Shown here piece by piece: positions 35,485-44,535 of a stretch of 64,000 nucleotides of DNA. The stretch is taken from contig NZ_JACB01000026.1 of the NCBI RefSeq assembly GCF_000520975.1, positions 117,535-181,534 of the forward strand, given 5' to 3'. Origin of the DNA: Aquimarina megaterium XH134. Its GTDB lineage: Bacteria > Bacteroidota > Bacteroidia > Flavobacteriales > Flavobacteriaceae. The notes under the pieces were generated by a model, which worked only from the letters and a program-made list of their open reading frames with translations, had not been told where the DNA came from and did not search any database. The position numbers and the translations under genes are program-made. Position 1 is the first letter of the stretch, and each line of letters starts with the position of its first letter.

Positions 35485-36510
35485 ATGCAGAAAGGTTATT
35501 TAAAAATAATATTACACAGTTTTTTATGGCTCGTTGTATTTATATATCCAATAGCTTCGTTAAATCATATTCCAAATGGGCAATATCTTATTAATAGAAA
35601 TTGGCTGTCTATTTCAAGCATTTTTCTTGTTTTTTATATCAATTACTTTGTGTTAGTAGATCTGCTTTTTTTTAAAAATAAAAAGGTATTGTTTTATATT
35701 CTAAATATTTTTTTGATTGTTATACTCTATGTATTATTAAAAAAACTGTTGCGATTTAATGTATTTCACCCAACAGTTAATGGAGAGTTGATTCGAGAAG
35801 TAAGAAGTGGTGCTATGACTACTGTTCAATTAATGCTACCTATAATTTTAAGTATTGGCATGTGTGTTGGTTTAAAAGTAAATTCAAGATTTAATGAAAA
35901 TAGATTATTATTACAACAAGTAAAACAAACACAATTAGATACTGAAATTAAATATTTAAAGTATCAAGTTCAACCACATTTTCTCTTTAATACCTTAAAC
36001 AATATTTATGCATTAATTGATAGCTCTCCTTTTTTGGCCAAAGAATCAATACACACCTTAAGCAAACTGATGCGTTATCTATTACACGACGCATCAATCA
36101 ATAAAGTTCCTATTGTAAAAGAAATAGAATTTCTAGAACGTTACATAGATTTAATGCAATTGCGGGTATCTGCTAATCTAACGTTAAAAAAGAGTTTTCC
36201 TATAATTAATCAACCTATACAAATTGCTCCATTACTTCTAATTTCTTTTGTAGAAAATGCTTTTAAACATGGTATAGATGCTATACAACCTAGTTTTATT
36301 TGCATTAACTTAACAATAGAAAATGACTGTATCAATTATACTGTTACTAATTCTTCTTTTCCCGAAAAAGAAAAAGTTACCGATTCTGGAATTGGATTAG
36401 AGAATTTAAAAAAACGATTAGAACTATTGTATCCCAATAAGTTTAAATTAACCACCAGAGAGGAAAACAACGAATATATTGCAACATTAATCCTTAATTT
36501 TAAAAAATGA
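35485..36510 (+). CDS. LytS-type sensor histidine kinase
   Basis: A 341-residue membrane kinase with four hydrophobic segments (about residues 7-130), a linker helix, and a His_kinase domain with the acceptor in QPHFLFNTLNNIYAL. The HATPase has ENAFKHG and GIGLENLKKRL. Its stop overlaps the start of the response regulator by four bases. A perfect 21-base-spaced repeat lies before it, which suggests autoregulation. The S12 hydrolase and CPBP protease follow the pair on the same strand. Confidence 0.92.
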   Translation: MQKGYLKIILHSFLWLVVFIYPIASLNHIPNGQYLINRNWLSISSIFLVFYINYFVLVDLLFFKNKKVLFYILNIFLIVILYVLLKKLLRFNVFHPTVNGELIREVRSGAMTTVQLMLPIILSIGMCVGLKVNSRFNENRLLLQQVKQTQLDTEIKYLKYQVQPHFLFNTLNNIYALIDSSPFLAKESIHTLSKLMRYLLHDASINKVPIVKEIEFLERYIDLMQLRVSANLTLKKSFPIINQPIQIAPLLLISFVENAFKHGIDAIQPSFICINLTIENDCINYTVTNSSFPEKEKVTDSGIGLENLKKRLELLYPNKFKLTTREENNEYIATLILNFKK

Positions 36511-37217
36511 TACTTTCTTGTGTTTTAATTGATGATGAACCTTTGGCTCTTAGTCTATTAGAAGGTTATGTAAAATCTACACCTTTTTTAAAATTGATTG
36601 CTAAATGCAATAGCGCTATTGCTGCAATGGAAATTATAGAGCACGAATCGGTTGATTTGATTTTTACAGACATACAAATGCCAAACTTATCTGGTATTGA
36701 ATTCTCTAAACTACTTTTAAACAAAAACACTAAAGTTATTTTTACGACTGCATTTGAAGAATTTGCACTCGAAAGTTATAAAGTTAATGCTATTGATTAT
36801 TTAGTAAAACCAATTAGTTATCCCGAGTTTTTCTCTGCTGCGAATAAGGCAAAACAGTTATTGCCTAACAACTCAAATCAAACAAATTATATAGAGGATT
36901 ATATTTTTGTAAAGTCGGATTATAAGTTAATTAAGATAAATTTAAAAGATTTAATTTATGTTGAAGGTTTAAAAGATTATTTAAAACTCTACACAGTTAA
37001 TTCTGAAAAACCAATCCTCACTTTAAAAAGCATGAAATCTTTAGCAGAAGAATTATCTAAAAAAAGCTTTATGCGTGTGCATCGTTCTTTTCTTGTTAAT
37101 TTAAAGATGATAACGACTATAGAACGTAATCGTATTGTATTTGGAGATAAATACATTCCGGTTTCAGAAAAATACAGAAAAGATTTTCAAAAGTTCATTA
37201 ATACCGATTTTACTTAA
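36507..37217 (+). CDS. LytTR response regulator
   Basis: A 236-residue protein with a receiver domain (IDDEP at 8-12, phospho-acceptor in IFTDIQMP, DYLVKPISY) and a LytTR domain (about 130-233, KINLKDLIYVEGLKDYLKLYT, FMRVHRSFLVNL, IPVSEKY). Overlaps the kinase gene by four bases. It is followed 109 bases downstream by the S12 hydrolase gene, and half-sites related to those before its own operon lie in that gap. Confidence 0.92.
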   Translation: MILSCVLIDDEPLALSLLEGYVKSTPFLKLIAKCNSAIAAMEIIEHESVDLIFTDIQMPNLSGIEFSKLLLNKNTKVIFTTAFEEFALESYKVNAIDYLVKPISYPEFFSAANKAKQLLPNNSNQTNYIEDYIFVKSDYKLIKINLKDLIYVEGLKDYLKLYTVNSEKPILTLKSMKSLAEELSKKSFMRVHRSFLVNLKMITTIERNRIVFGDKYIPVSEKYRKDFQKFINTDFT

Positions 37218-37236
37218 TAGATAAAATCCTCTTGTT

Positions 37237-37265
37237 TGTCTAGAATTGCATTGTAACTATCTATT
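37237..37265. promoter_or_regulatory. Candidate LytTR site upstream of the S12 hydrolase
   Basis: TGTCTAG (37237-37243) and TATCTAT (37258-37264) are a degenerate direct repeat at 21 bases, sharing TCTA with the CGTCTATA repeat before the regulator operon. Weaker than the others. Confidence 0.3.
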
Positions 37266-37326
37266 TCGTTTTAATAAGTTCTTACGTTTAATCAATTTTG
37301 ATGTATACATATAAAACTATATATCA

Positions 37327-38757
37327 ATGATTAAAGTAATTACATTTTTAATAATTTGTTTTGTATCAAGTTTACAGGCACAAACAATAAACGACAAGAT
37401 AGAGGAAATGATGCAAAAGCATGTTGAGCTTGATCAATTTTCCGGAACTGTTTTGCTGGCAAAAGAGGGCAAAATTTTATATCAAAAAGCTTTTGGCGAT
37501 GCGAATAAAAGCTATCAAATAAAAAACAATATAGATACAAAGTTTAATATTGCCTCAATGGGAAAAATGTTTACCGGTGTTTCCATTATGCAATTAGAAG
37601 AACGAGGGAAATTAAATATTAATGATCCGGTTGTAAAATACCTGAAAGATTTTCCATTTGGCAATAAAATAACTATTCATCATTTACTGTCTCATACTTC
37701 AGGTTTAAGCAATTACATGCGGCACAAAGTGTATAGAGCAAATAGAGGGAAACGTTACGTAATCAATGATATAATACCTTTTATTTATGAACAAAAATTA
37801 GAGTTTGATATTCCAGGAAAAAAATTTGCATATTCTAATTCTGGAATGGTTGTGTTAGGTGCAATTATTGAAAAAATTTCGGGACAGTCTTATTCAGAAT
37901 TTATTACTCAGAATATCTTTATTCCCGCTAAAATGAACAATACGCAAATGAGATTTTGGGATGATGTTGTCGAAAATAGAGCATTAGGTTATTTAAAGTC
38001 AATATCTGGTAAGTATACAAATACGATATATACAAATAGTTCACCACAATCTGATGGAGGAATATTATCTACAGTTAAAGATATGTTGAAATTTGACCAA
38101 GCATTATACACTTCACTTCTAATTAATGAAAATTCTAAAAAGAAATTATTTACCAATGTTATACCAAAAATAACTTACGGTTTGGCATTTCAGGTAGAAA
38201 ATAAAAATAATAATAGAGTAGTAGGTCATGGTGGAGGATTACCAGGGTTTTCGTCATATTTTTCAAGATATTTAGATGACAAATACACCATAATTGCTTT
38301 ATCTAACTACGATATGATATCTAGAAACATTGTATACTATATAGAGGATATCTTATATAATAAAAAATACCAATTGCCAAAAGAGAGATTACGCTTTTTT
38401 ATTTACAGTAACAAAGCTAAAATCAACAATTTCAATGACTTAAAAGATATTGAGAACTTTGTGAAAATACACAACTATTCTCTTAATCATCCACAACGTT
38501 TAAATCTTATTGCTTATGAGTTTATGAGAGAAAAAAATACTGAATTTGCTATAAAATTATTTAAGCTAAATGTGCATTTATTTCCAGATGAAGCAAATAT
38601 GTATGATAGTTTAGGTGAAGCTTACGAGAATAATGAACAATTCGATTTAGCTTTAAAAAACTACGAAAAAGCGGTAGAAGTAGCTAAAAAGCAATCTCAT
38701 AGGCTGCTAAATTCTTTTACGAATACTCTAAATCGATTTAAAGAAAAGTTACAATAG
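37327..38757 (+). CDS. Exported S12 serine hydrolase with C-terminal TPRs
   Basis: A 476-residue protein with a signal peptide (MIKVITFLIICFVSSLQAQ). The beta-lactamase/D-aminopeptidase (S12) domain spans about 25-350 with intact catalysis: SxxK is Ser77-Met-Gly-Lys80, YxN is Tyr169-Ser-Asn171 and the third motif is His301-Gly-Gly. A C-terminal TPR-like segment (about 405-470) includes PDEANMYDSLGEAYENNEQFDLALKNYEKAVEVA. S12 proteins act on D-amino-acid peptides, esters or beta-lactams; the substrate is unknown. It follows a LytTR pair and precedes a CPBP membrane protease by ten bases. Confidence 0.92.
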   Translation: MIKVITFLIICFVSSLQAQTINDKIEEMMQKHVELDQFSGTVLLAKEGKILYQKAFGDANKSYQIKNNIDTKFNIASMGKMFTGVSIMQLEERGKLNINDPVVKYLKDFPFGNKITIHHLLSHTSGLSNYMRHKVYRANRGKRYVINDIIPFIYEQKLEFDIPGKKFAYSNSGMVVLGAIIEKISGQSYSEFITQNIFIPAKMNNTQMRFWDDVVENRALGYLKSISGKYTNTIYTNSSPQSDGGILSTVKDMLKFDQALYTSLLINENSKKKLFTNVIPKITYGLAFQVENKNNNRVVGHGGGLPGFSSYFSRYLDDKYTIIALSNYDMISRNIVYYIEDILYNKKYQLPKERLRFFIYSNKAKINNFNDLKDIENFVKIHNYSLNHPQRLNLIAYEFMREKNTEFAIKLFKLNVHLFPDEANMYDSLGEAYENNEQFDLALKNYEKAVEVAKKQSHRLLNSFTNTLNRFKEKLQ

Positions 38758-38767
38758 AATTAAAAGC

Positions 38768-39448
38768 ATGAAAAATAATATAAAAGAAAACAACCAACTT
38801 AGTTTTCTCTTTGATCTCATTATTTACATTGCAATCATGTTTTTGATTAGGAAAACCTCAATTCCTAATACGCACTATTTAGTTACAGGGTTTTTATATT
38901 CTGGTACCACTTTATTAGTTGCAACATGGCAAATGAGAAGGAGAGGAGTTACATGGAAATCTTTAGGACTTATAAGACCTAAAAACATTACTAAAACATT
39001 TTTAAAAGCAGGAATAATAACTGCTATCATAATTGGAGTACTTCTTATTTTTAATCTAATACAAGATTCGTTTTTGGTTGTTAAAGAAAGTAGTGATGCC
39101 GTAAAAGGAACCAATACAGGTTACTCACTTCGTAATGGAGATTACGGCTATTTTTTTTCTGTTATTCTTTTTGTATGGTTACAATCTGCACTTGAAGAAT
39201 TACTAGAACGAGGTTTCTTAATTACCTGGATAGAAGGATTGTTTTCAAATTTAAAATTTAGGACCACAATTGCGATTATAATACAAGCTTGTATTTGGGG
39301 TTTTAGACACTCGTATGATATCTCTGAACGTTCTATATCGGTAGCACTAATCGGAATTATTATGGGGATCGCTTATGTGAAACTCAATAGAAATTTATGG
39401 CCTGTGATCATAGCGCATTGCGCTATGAATACTATGTCTATGATATAA
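38768..39448 (+). CDS. CPBP-family intramembrane metalloprotease
   Basis: A 226-residue multi-pass membrane protein of the CAAX/ABI (CPBP) type. Motif 1 is EELLER (the EExxxR pair), motif 2 centres on WGFRHS with the conserved His, and motif 3 is AHCAMN with the last His and Asn. Members cleave membrane peptides, process small secreted peptides or protect against them. It starts ten bases after the S12 hydrolase and is presumably cotranscribed; a role in processing or immunity is possible but not shown. Confidence 0.87.
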   Translation: MKNNIKENNQLSFLFDLIIYIAIMFLIRKTSIPNTHYLVTGFLYSGTTLLVATWQMRRRGVTWKSLGLIRPKNITKTFLKAGIITAIIIGVLLIFNLIQDSFLVVKESSDAVKGTNTGYSLRNGDYGYFFSVILFVWLQSALEELLERGFLITWIEGLFSNLKFRTTIAIIIQACIWGFRHSYDISERSISVALIGIIMGIAYVKLNRNLWPVIIAHCAMNTMSMI

Positions 39449-39466
39449 ACGATATGATTCCTGGGT

Positions 39467-39520
39467 TGCACACTGAGCCTACCGAAATGTTGAAGTACTG
39501 TCGAAAGGATAGGAGTGTGA
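39467..39520 (+). repeat. Dispersed repeat, partial copy
   Basis: Begins with CACTGAG and ends in ATAGGAGTGTGA; the TGTGTNNAATG end is missing. Located between convergent genes. Related to 28481-28534 and 53111-53162. Confidence 0.35.
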
Positions 39521-39540
39521 CAATTAACAGTCGAGCGCTC

Positions 39541-40248
39541 TCAATTCTTAATCGATTTAATAATTTCTTTATAGGAAGCACCAATCGGAATTTCCATACC
39601 GCCAAGTAAAACAACATCTTTTGCAGTTAAAGAAGCAATTTTTCTAGTGTTAATAATATAGGAACGATGAACCCTCAAAAAATAAGAAGGTAGCTTTTGA
39701 ACAAAAGAACTTATTTTATCTTTTGTAATTATGATGTCGTTTGCAGTATGTATTCTCACATAGTCTTTAATGCTGTCTATAAACAGAATGTCGTTAAACT
39801 CTATTCTAATCATCCTTTTGTTTGAATTAACAAAGAAGTGATCTAATGTCTTATCGACCTCTGATGATTCTTGGGAGGTGGATGGGGGTGTTGTATTCAA
39901 TGCCTTGTATTTATTGATAGATTTATAAAACCGAATAAAAGATATTGGCTTTAATAAATAATCAATAATATCCAGTTCATACCCTTCTAAAGCGTATTCT
40001 CGGTAAGCTGTTGTTAAGATAACTTTTGGTTGTATCCTCGTATTTTTTATAAAATCGATACCTGTAACTACAGGCATTTGGATATCTAGAAATAAAAGGT
40101 CTATAGTAGTGTTTTGAAGAAAATGTCCAGCGGTTATAGGGTTATCAAATGTTGCTACAAGTTCAAGGTCTGGTATTTCCATTATGTGTTTTTCAAGCAC
40201 TCTAATGGCTAGCGGCTCATCATCTACGACCATACATTTTATTCCCAT
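39541..40248 (-). CDS. LytTR response regulator
   Basis: A 235-residue protein. Receiver domain with VDDEP, the phospho-acceptor Asp in LFLDIQMP and YLLKPISF; a Ser/Thr-rich linker (TTPPSTSQESSEV) and a LytTR domain (about 138-233, IEFNDILFIDSIKDYVRIHT, FLRVHRSYIINT, IPIGASY). Its ATG lies one base after the kinase stop. The divergent TolB/S12/PD40 genes are its likely targets; a 21-base-spaced repeat (41428-41459) lies between. Confidence 0.92.
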   Translation of the reverse strand: MGIKCMVVDDEPLAIRVLEKHIMEIPDLELVATFDNPITAGHFLQNTTIDLLFLDIQMPVVTGIDFIKNTRIQPKVILTTAYREYALEGYELDIIDYLLKPISFIRFYKSINKYKALNTTPPSTSQESSEVDKTLDHFFVNSNKRMIRIEFNDILFIDSIKDYVRIHTANDIIITKDKISSFVQKLPSYFLRVHRSYIINTRKIASLTAKDVVLLGGMEIPIGASYKEIIKSIKN

Positions 40249-40249
40249 A

Positions 40250-41326
40250 TTATTGTAAATTAATAGTTAATACTACCTGAAAATCATTGTCTGTTTGGGT
40301 GCTTTTCAGGTCATAGTTATTTTTATAGTTCAGTTCTAATTGTCTTTGAGCATTAGAAAATCCAATTCCAGAATGTGATTCATTTTTCGTGTCGTATTGT
40401 CTGTTTTCGGGTAGCGTATTAAAAACTTTAAAGCATAGTTGATCTTGGTTTGTGGTTAATTCAATTTTAATTACCGAATCCTTGAGATTATTACTCGCAC
40501 CGTGTTTAAAGGCGTTTTCGATAAATGATATCAGGATTAAGGGTGCTATCATTACGGTGGGAGAATGAAGATGGTATGTAAAGTTCAATGTTAATTTATT
40601 GCCATAACGTAGGGATTCTAAATCTATGTAATCCTGTATAAAAGCAATTTCTTTTTTTAATGGAACTTCAGCATCTTTACACCGATAAAGCATATAATCT
40701 AGCATGTCTGATAGTTTCAAAACAACTTCAGGGGCTTTTTCAGATCGATCTAATGTTAATGAATACAAATTATTTAACGTATTGAACAAAAAATGCGGAT
40801 TTGTTTGCGCTTTTAAAAATTTAAGTTCGGTATTTGCTTTTTCTTTTTGTAAAACTTCTAGTTGATGACGTTCTTCAAAGCGGTCTTTAACTATCTTAGT
40901 CATTAGCATTAAAAAAACAAATACATAGACCGACGGAAAATGCACTACAGCCAAGTGAAATGGATCGGATATTATTTCTATCAAGCTTTCCTCCTTGTAA
41001 TATTTAGGAATAAAAAATTTAGTCAAGTACATACTTGAAAGCTTTGAAATAACTAAAAATACATATACAGATATCAAAAAAGAGAATCCAAACTTAAGAT
41101 ACTTCTTTTTAAATAGAAGTTTGGGTACCTGATAATAGACTAAAAAATAACTTGCTAATAATTGGGCAGGTAAAAAACTCAAACTAGCGTTTACAGTCTT
41201 TTCAACGCTTCCATCATTTAATGCTGCCAATATGGGTAAACTTATAAACAATAAAATCCAAAATATGAGGTGTGAAACGACTCTATTCTGAAAGATCCAA
41301 TCGATTAAGTTCTTTCTTTTTATCAT
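40250..41326 (-). CDS. LytS-type sensor histidine kinase
   Basis: A 358-residue membrane kinase from the ATG at 41326 (MIKRKNLIDWIFQNRVVSHLIFW). An upstream in-frame ATG at 41398 would add 24 residues; I prefer 41326 because it matches the length of the sister kinases. Four hydrophobic segments, a linker helix, the phospho-acceptor in TNPHFLFNTLNNLYSL and an HATPase with ENAFKHG and GIGFSNAQRQL. Its response regulator follows by one base. It is the divergent partner of the TolB-S12-PD40 module at 41551-45444. Confidence 0.92.
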   Translation of the reverse strand: MIKRKNLIDWIFQNRVVSHLIFWILLFISLPILAALNDGSVEKTVNASLSFLPAQLLASYFLVYYQVPKLLFKKKYLKFGFSFLISVYVFLVISKLSSMYLTKFFIPKYYKEESLIEIISDPFHLAVVHFPSVYVFVFLMLMTKIVKDRFEERHQLEVLQKEKANTELKFLKAQTNPHFLFNTLNNLYSLTLDRSEKAPEVVLKLSDMLDYMLYRCKDAEVPLKKEIAFIQDYIDLESLRYGNKLTLNFTYHLHSPTVMIAPLILISFIENAFKHGASNNLKDSVIKIELTTNQDQLCFKVFNTLPENRQYDTKNESHSGIGFSNAQRQLELNYKNNYDLKSTQTDNDFQVVLTINLQ

Positions 41327-41427
41327 AGTGTATAAATATATAAAATATGAATCTAGTATCCCTTTAAAAAAGACCAATCCAGATAATCTATTGCCCAACT
41401 CATGCTTTTTACGGATTAAGAATATTT

Positions 41428-41459
41428 TCCGTTACAAATAGGTTTATTTCAGTTTGAAA
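41428..41459. promoter_or_regulatory. Candidate LytTR site between kinase and TolB-like gene
   Basis: TCCGTTACAAA (41428-41438) and TCAGTTTGAAA (41449-41459) are a direct repeat at a period of exactly 21 bases, eight of eleven positions identical, and resemble the classic LytTR half-site with a GTT core. It lies about 100 bases from each divergent start. Confidence 0.5.
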
Positions 41460-41550
41460 GTATCGTTTGTCTATTTTACAATTTTTTACTAATCCTATTC
41501 GATACGTTTGTTTAAGGATATTACATCAATTATTATTAAAAAGTAAGAAT

Positions 41551-42453
41551 ATGAAGTATATAAAAACTATCAGCATCCTTTTACCTTTCCTTTCTCTTTT
41601 GGTTGGTTATAGTCAGAACAATAAAAAATCGGAATCCATATCCTATACGATTGCTTATGCATCAAAAGAAACCGGTGATTCAGAAATTTACCTGATCGAT
41701 AGTAAAGCTGAATCAAAAACTAGAATCACTAATCGCTCTGGGAGAGATGGCTATATAGCTTGGTCTCCTGATGGAAAACGTATCGCTTCTTATGGCTATT
41801 ACGATAGAGGAAACACATGGTCTATTCATACTATGAATAGTGATGGTACGAACATGAAACGATTAACGCATGCAAAAAACAAATGGGATAATTCTCCTAC
41901 GTGGTCTCCTGATGGAAAAAAAATTGTTTTTGCAAGAGATTATCAAGATTCGGCAGAAGTTTGGAGGGCAGAACTTTGGATTATGAATTCAAATGGTAGT
42001 GAACAAGCTCAAATAAAACCACTGAATGGTGGAGGACCATATTTTACTCAAGAAGGGAAACTCGTCTTTCATTCCATCTATCATTCCAATAGTGAAGAAA
42101 TTTGCATAGCCAATATTGATGGCAGCAATATAACTAAGTTAACCAATAATAAAGCTAAAGATTTGCATCCTGAAGTTTCTGCAGATGGTAAACAAATCGT
42201 TTTTATGTCTAATAGAGATGGAAATCATGAAATTTATGTAATGAATATAGATGGCTCCAATCAAAAACGATTAACAAATAATGATGTTGATGATTGGAAT
42301 CCTTCCTGGTCTCCTGATGGTTCTAAAATAATTTTCCAATCCACAGATGAGAATGGAGAAAAACATGTCTATATGATGAACAACGATGGTTCCTCGGTAG
42401 AAAAATTTATAAATAACGCTTTTGGTGCAGTTTGGTTAAAAACACGAAAATAA
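41551..42453 (+). CDS. Exported TolB-like PD40 beta-propeller protein
   Basis: A 300-residue protein. The ATG at 41551 begins a clear signal peptide (MKYIKTISILLPFLSLLVGYSQ); an upstream ATG at 41467 would add 28 residues before it and is unlikely. The mature part is a chain of WD40-like PD40 blades with repeated SPDG motifs (LAWSPDGK-type turns, SPTWSPDGKKIVF, HPEVSADGKQIVFMSNRDGN, PSWSPDGSKIIF), as in the TolB C-terminal propeller. It is a periplasmic binding scaffold rather than an enzyme. It is 47 bases before the S12-PD40 fusion gene and has a paralogue at 57871-58773 in the equivalent place of the second module. Confidence 0.9.
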   Translation: MKYIKTISILLPFLSLLVGYSQNNKKSESISYTIAYASKETGDSEIYLIDSKAESKTRITNRSGRDGYIAWSPDGKRIASYGYYDRGNTWSIHTMNSDGTNMKRLTHAKNKWDNSPTWSPDGKKIVFARDYQDSAEVWRAELWIMNSNGSEQAQIKPLNGGGPYFTQEGKLVFHSIYHSNSEEICIANIDGSNITKLTNNKAKDLHPEVSADGKQIVFMSNRDGNHEIYVMNIDGSNQKRLTNNDVDDWNPSWSPDGSKIIFQSTDENGEKHVYMMNNDGSSVEKFINNAFGAVWLKTRK

Positions 42454-42500
42454 CAGTGGTTGTGTAAGATTAAACGATTTAGAATTCAAAAGATAAAACA

Positions 42501-44495
42501 ATGAAAAACATAATACGATTACTCTGTTCAATTATACTTTTAATAACAAGTATTAGCTTTGCCCAACAAAGTGATAGCCCTGCACCAGAGGCTACAGCTG
42601 CCGAAGCCAAAATATCCTTTTGGGATTTACCATATCTCAAAGAAGCTTTTATCGATACAACACCGGCAGAAAGAAAAGACGGTCTAGCAATTGGTGAATT
42701 AGGCGTTAATGGTGGCAATAAAGACATGATTATCAAGCTGGCCGAGGAGATCGCCGATAGTATGCACGGTCTCTACGATAGCATGCTTATCACCCACAAA
42801 AGCAAGCTCTTATTTGAATCTTATTACCGGCGTGGTCGCATTAACCTGGCCAGTGACCAAGCGTCAGCCGCTAAAGCCTACACCAGTTTGGCATTGGGTC
42901 GTGCTATCCAGTTGGGCTATCTAACAATGGCTGATCTGGATAAGCCCTTGGTTAGTTTTCTGAAAGAACTGGATCCAACAAAATTTGTTGAGGGTGCAGA
43001 AAAAATCACGCTCCATAAGGCATTGACCATGCGCGGGGGGCTTCGCATCAGTGAAGAACAGAGAAAAGAATTCGAGAAAAATCCAAACAAGTTAAAAGGC
43101 CAAGGTCAAGTTCAGACCCTTCTTGAGCATAGTGCACCTATTACCTCAGTATCTCAGAACTATTCATATGGCAACTTCAATCCAAGTTTGGTGATGCAAG
43201 CCATTGAGGCCGTCGTGCCGGGCACCGCCCAGGATTTCATCAAAAATGAACTTCTCGACAAAATGGGCATAACTAATTATAACTGGCAGACTTCTATTAG
43301 CGGCTTGCCAGAAGCGGGGTGGCGCGTGAGCATGACATCACGTGATATGGTCAAGTGGGGAATTTTGGCCATCAATAAAGGTAAATGGAATGGCGAACAA
43401 CTGATTTCAGCAAAATTTTTAGCTAAAGCCACTAGTAACATTACTAAACCTACTGAAGATTGGCAACCCGACAGCTTTAATTATGGTTATTTTTTCTATC
43501 AAACGAATATAGCAGTCGGCGATAAAAGCTATGATACCACTTTCGCTTGGGGTGGTGGCGGACAATATATTATCACCGTTGATGAACTTGATTTAGTTGT
43601 TGTGATTACTGGCCATGACAGGGAAGATACTATAATGACTCAAGTTTCAAAAATCATCCTACCAGCGTTTGTTAAAGATGAACTCTCAGTTATAGAAAGC
43701 CCTTATCTTGGTCAAAAGCCACCGGGTTTGATTCCTGAATTATTTGCTCCTGGTATGGTTACAACAGAGGAATGGCAATGGAGTGGTGCCTTCACACCCG
43801 ACCTAAAAGAATTTTATTTCATCAGAGAAGTTGGAGAAACAGAGGAGGATAAAAAAATGAAATTTGTTGTTATTCAAAATAAGAATAATAAGTGGCAGGA
43901 GTCGGTTATATCACCCAGAGTGGGAGAACCCTTTATATCGCCCGATGGTAAGATCATGCACTTGGGTACAAAATATAAAGAGCGTACGGAAACTGGCGAT
44001 TGGTCCAAGATAAAAAGCCTTGGTGTTCCATTTAAAGACTTCCCAATCATGCTCCTTACAGCTTCTGCTAAAGGAACCTATGTTTTTGATTCAATGGGAG
44101 AAGGTATTATTCGTTATTCTAGATTAATTGATGGAGAACGTGAAGAACCTAAACAGTTTGGTAAGGAGATAAACACTGGAGGATCGAATGCTCACCCTTT
44201 CATTGCTCCAGATGAGTCCTATATTCTTTGGGATGGTAGAAGAGATAGCGGATATGGTAATGCTGATATCTATATCAGTTTTCAACAGCAAGATGGTTCA
44301 TGGGGTGAGGCTATTAACTTGGGCGACAAGATAAACACAGAGTCTTCGGAAGCCGGTGCATTTGTGTCACCGGACGGAAAATATCTTTTCTTCAATAGAA
44401 GTGTAGGTAAAACAAAACCAACCGATAGATACGATGATGTAGATATATTTTGGGTAGATGCCCAGATTATCGAGAATCTCAGGCCCAAATCATAA
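42501..44495 (+). CDS. Exported S12 hydrolase fused to a PD40 domain
   Basis: A 664-residue protein. The signal peptide ends at ISFAQ. An S12 domain (about 60-385) has SxxK as Ser122-Ala-Ala-Lys125, YxN as Tyr223-Gly-Asn225 and WGGGGQY as the third motif. From about residue 395 (ESPYLGQKPPGLIPELFAPGM) the protein continues as a PD40-type domain (SPDGKIMHLG, FIAPDESYILWDG, VSPDGKYLFFNR). The S12 part is close to the stand-alone S12 gene at 62687, and the PD40 part to the stand-alone PD40 gene at 44536. It therefore looks like a fusion of two separate genes of the module. The S12 body is richer in G+C than its surroundings (33 of 60 bases at 43201-43260), which hints at transfer. Confidence 0.92.
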   Translation: MKNIIRLLCSIILLITSISFAQQSDSPAPEATAAEAKISFWDLPYLKEAFIDTTPAERKDGLAIGELGVNGGNKDMIIKLAEEIADSMHGLYDSMLITHKSKLLFESYYRRGRINLASDQASAAKAYTSLALGRAIQLGYLTMADLDKPLVSFLKELDPTKFVEGAEKITLHKALTMRGGLRISEEQRKEFEKNPNKLKGQGQVQTLLEHSAPITSVSQNYSYGNFNPSLVMQAIEAVVPGTAQDFIKNELLDKMGITNYNWQTSISGLPEAGWRVSMTSRDMVKWGILAINKGKWNGEQLISAKFLAKATSNITKPTEDWQPDSFNYGYFFYQTNIAVGDKSYDTTFAWGGGGQYIITVDELDLVVVITGHDREDTIMTQVSKIILPAFVKDELSVIESPYLGQKPPGLIPELFAPGMVTTEEWQWSGAFTPDLKEFYFIREVGETEEDKKMKFVVIQNKNNKWQESVISPRVGEPFISPDGKIMHLGTKYKERTETGDWSKIKSLGVPFKDFPIMLLTASAKGTYVFDSMGEGIIRYSRLIDGEREEPKQFGKEINTGGSNAHPFIAPDESYILWDGRRDSGYGNADIYISFQQQDGSWGEAINLGDKINTESSEAGAFVSPDGKYLFFNRSVGKTKPTDRYDDVDIFWVDAQIIENLRPKS

Positions 44496-44535
44496 TCCAT
44501 ACAATAAATCACCTAGAATAAAAAAAGTTCGAACA

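Noticed and set aside
44458..44535. Earlier start for the PD40 lipoprotein
   Set aside because: It overlaps the fusion gene and moves the lipobox signal 26 residues inward.
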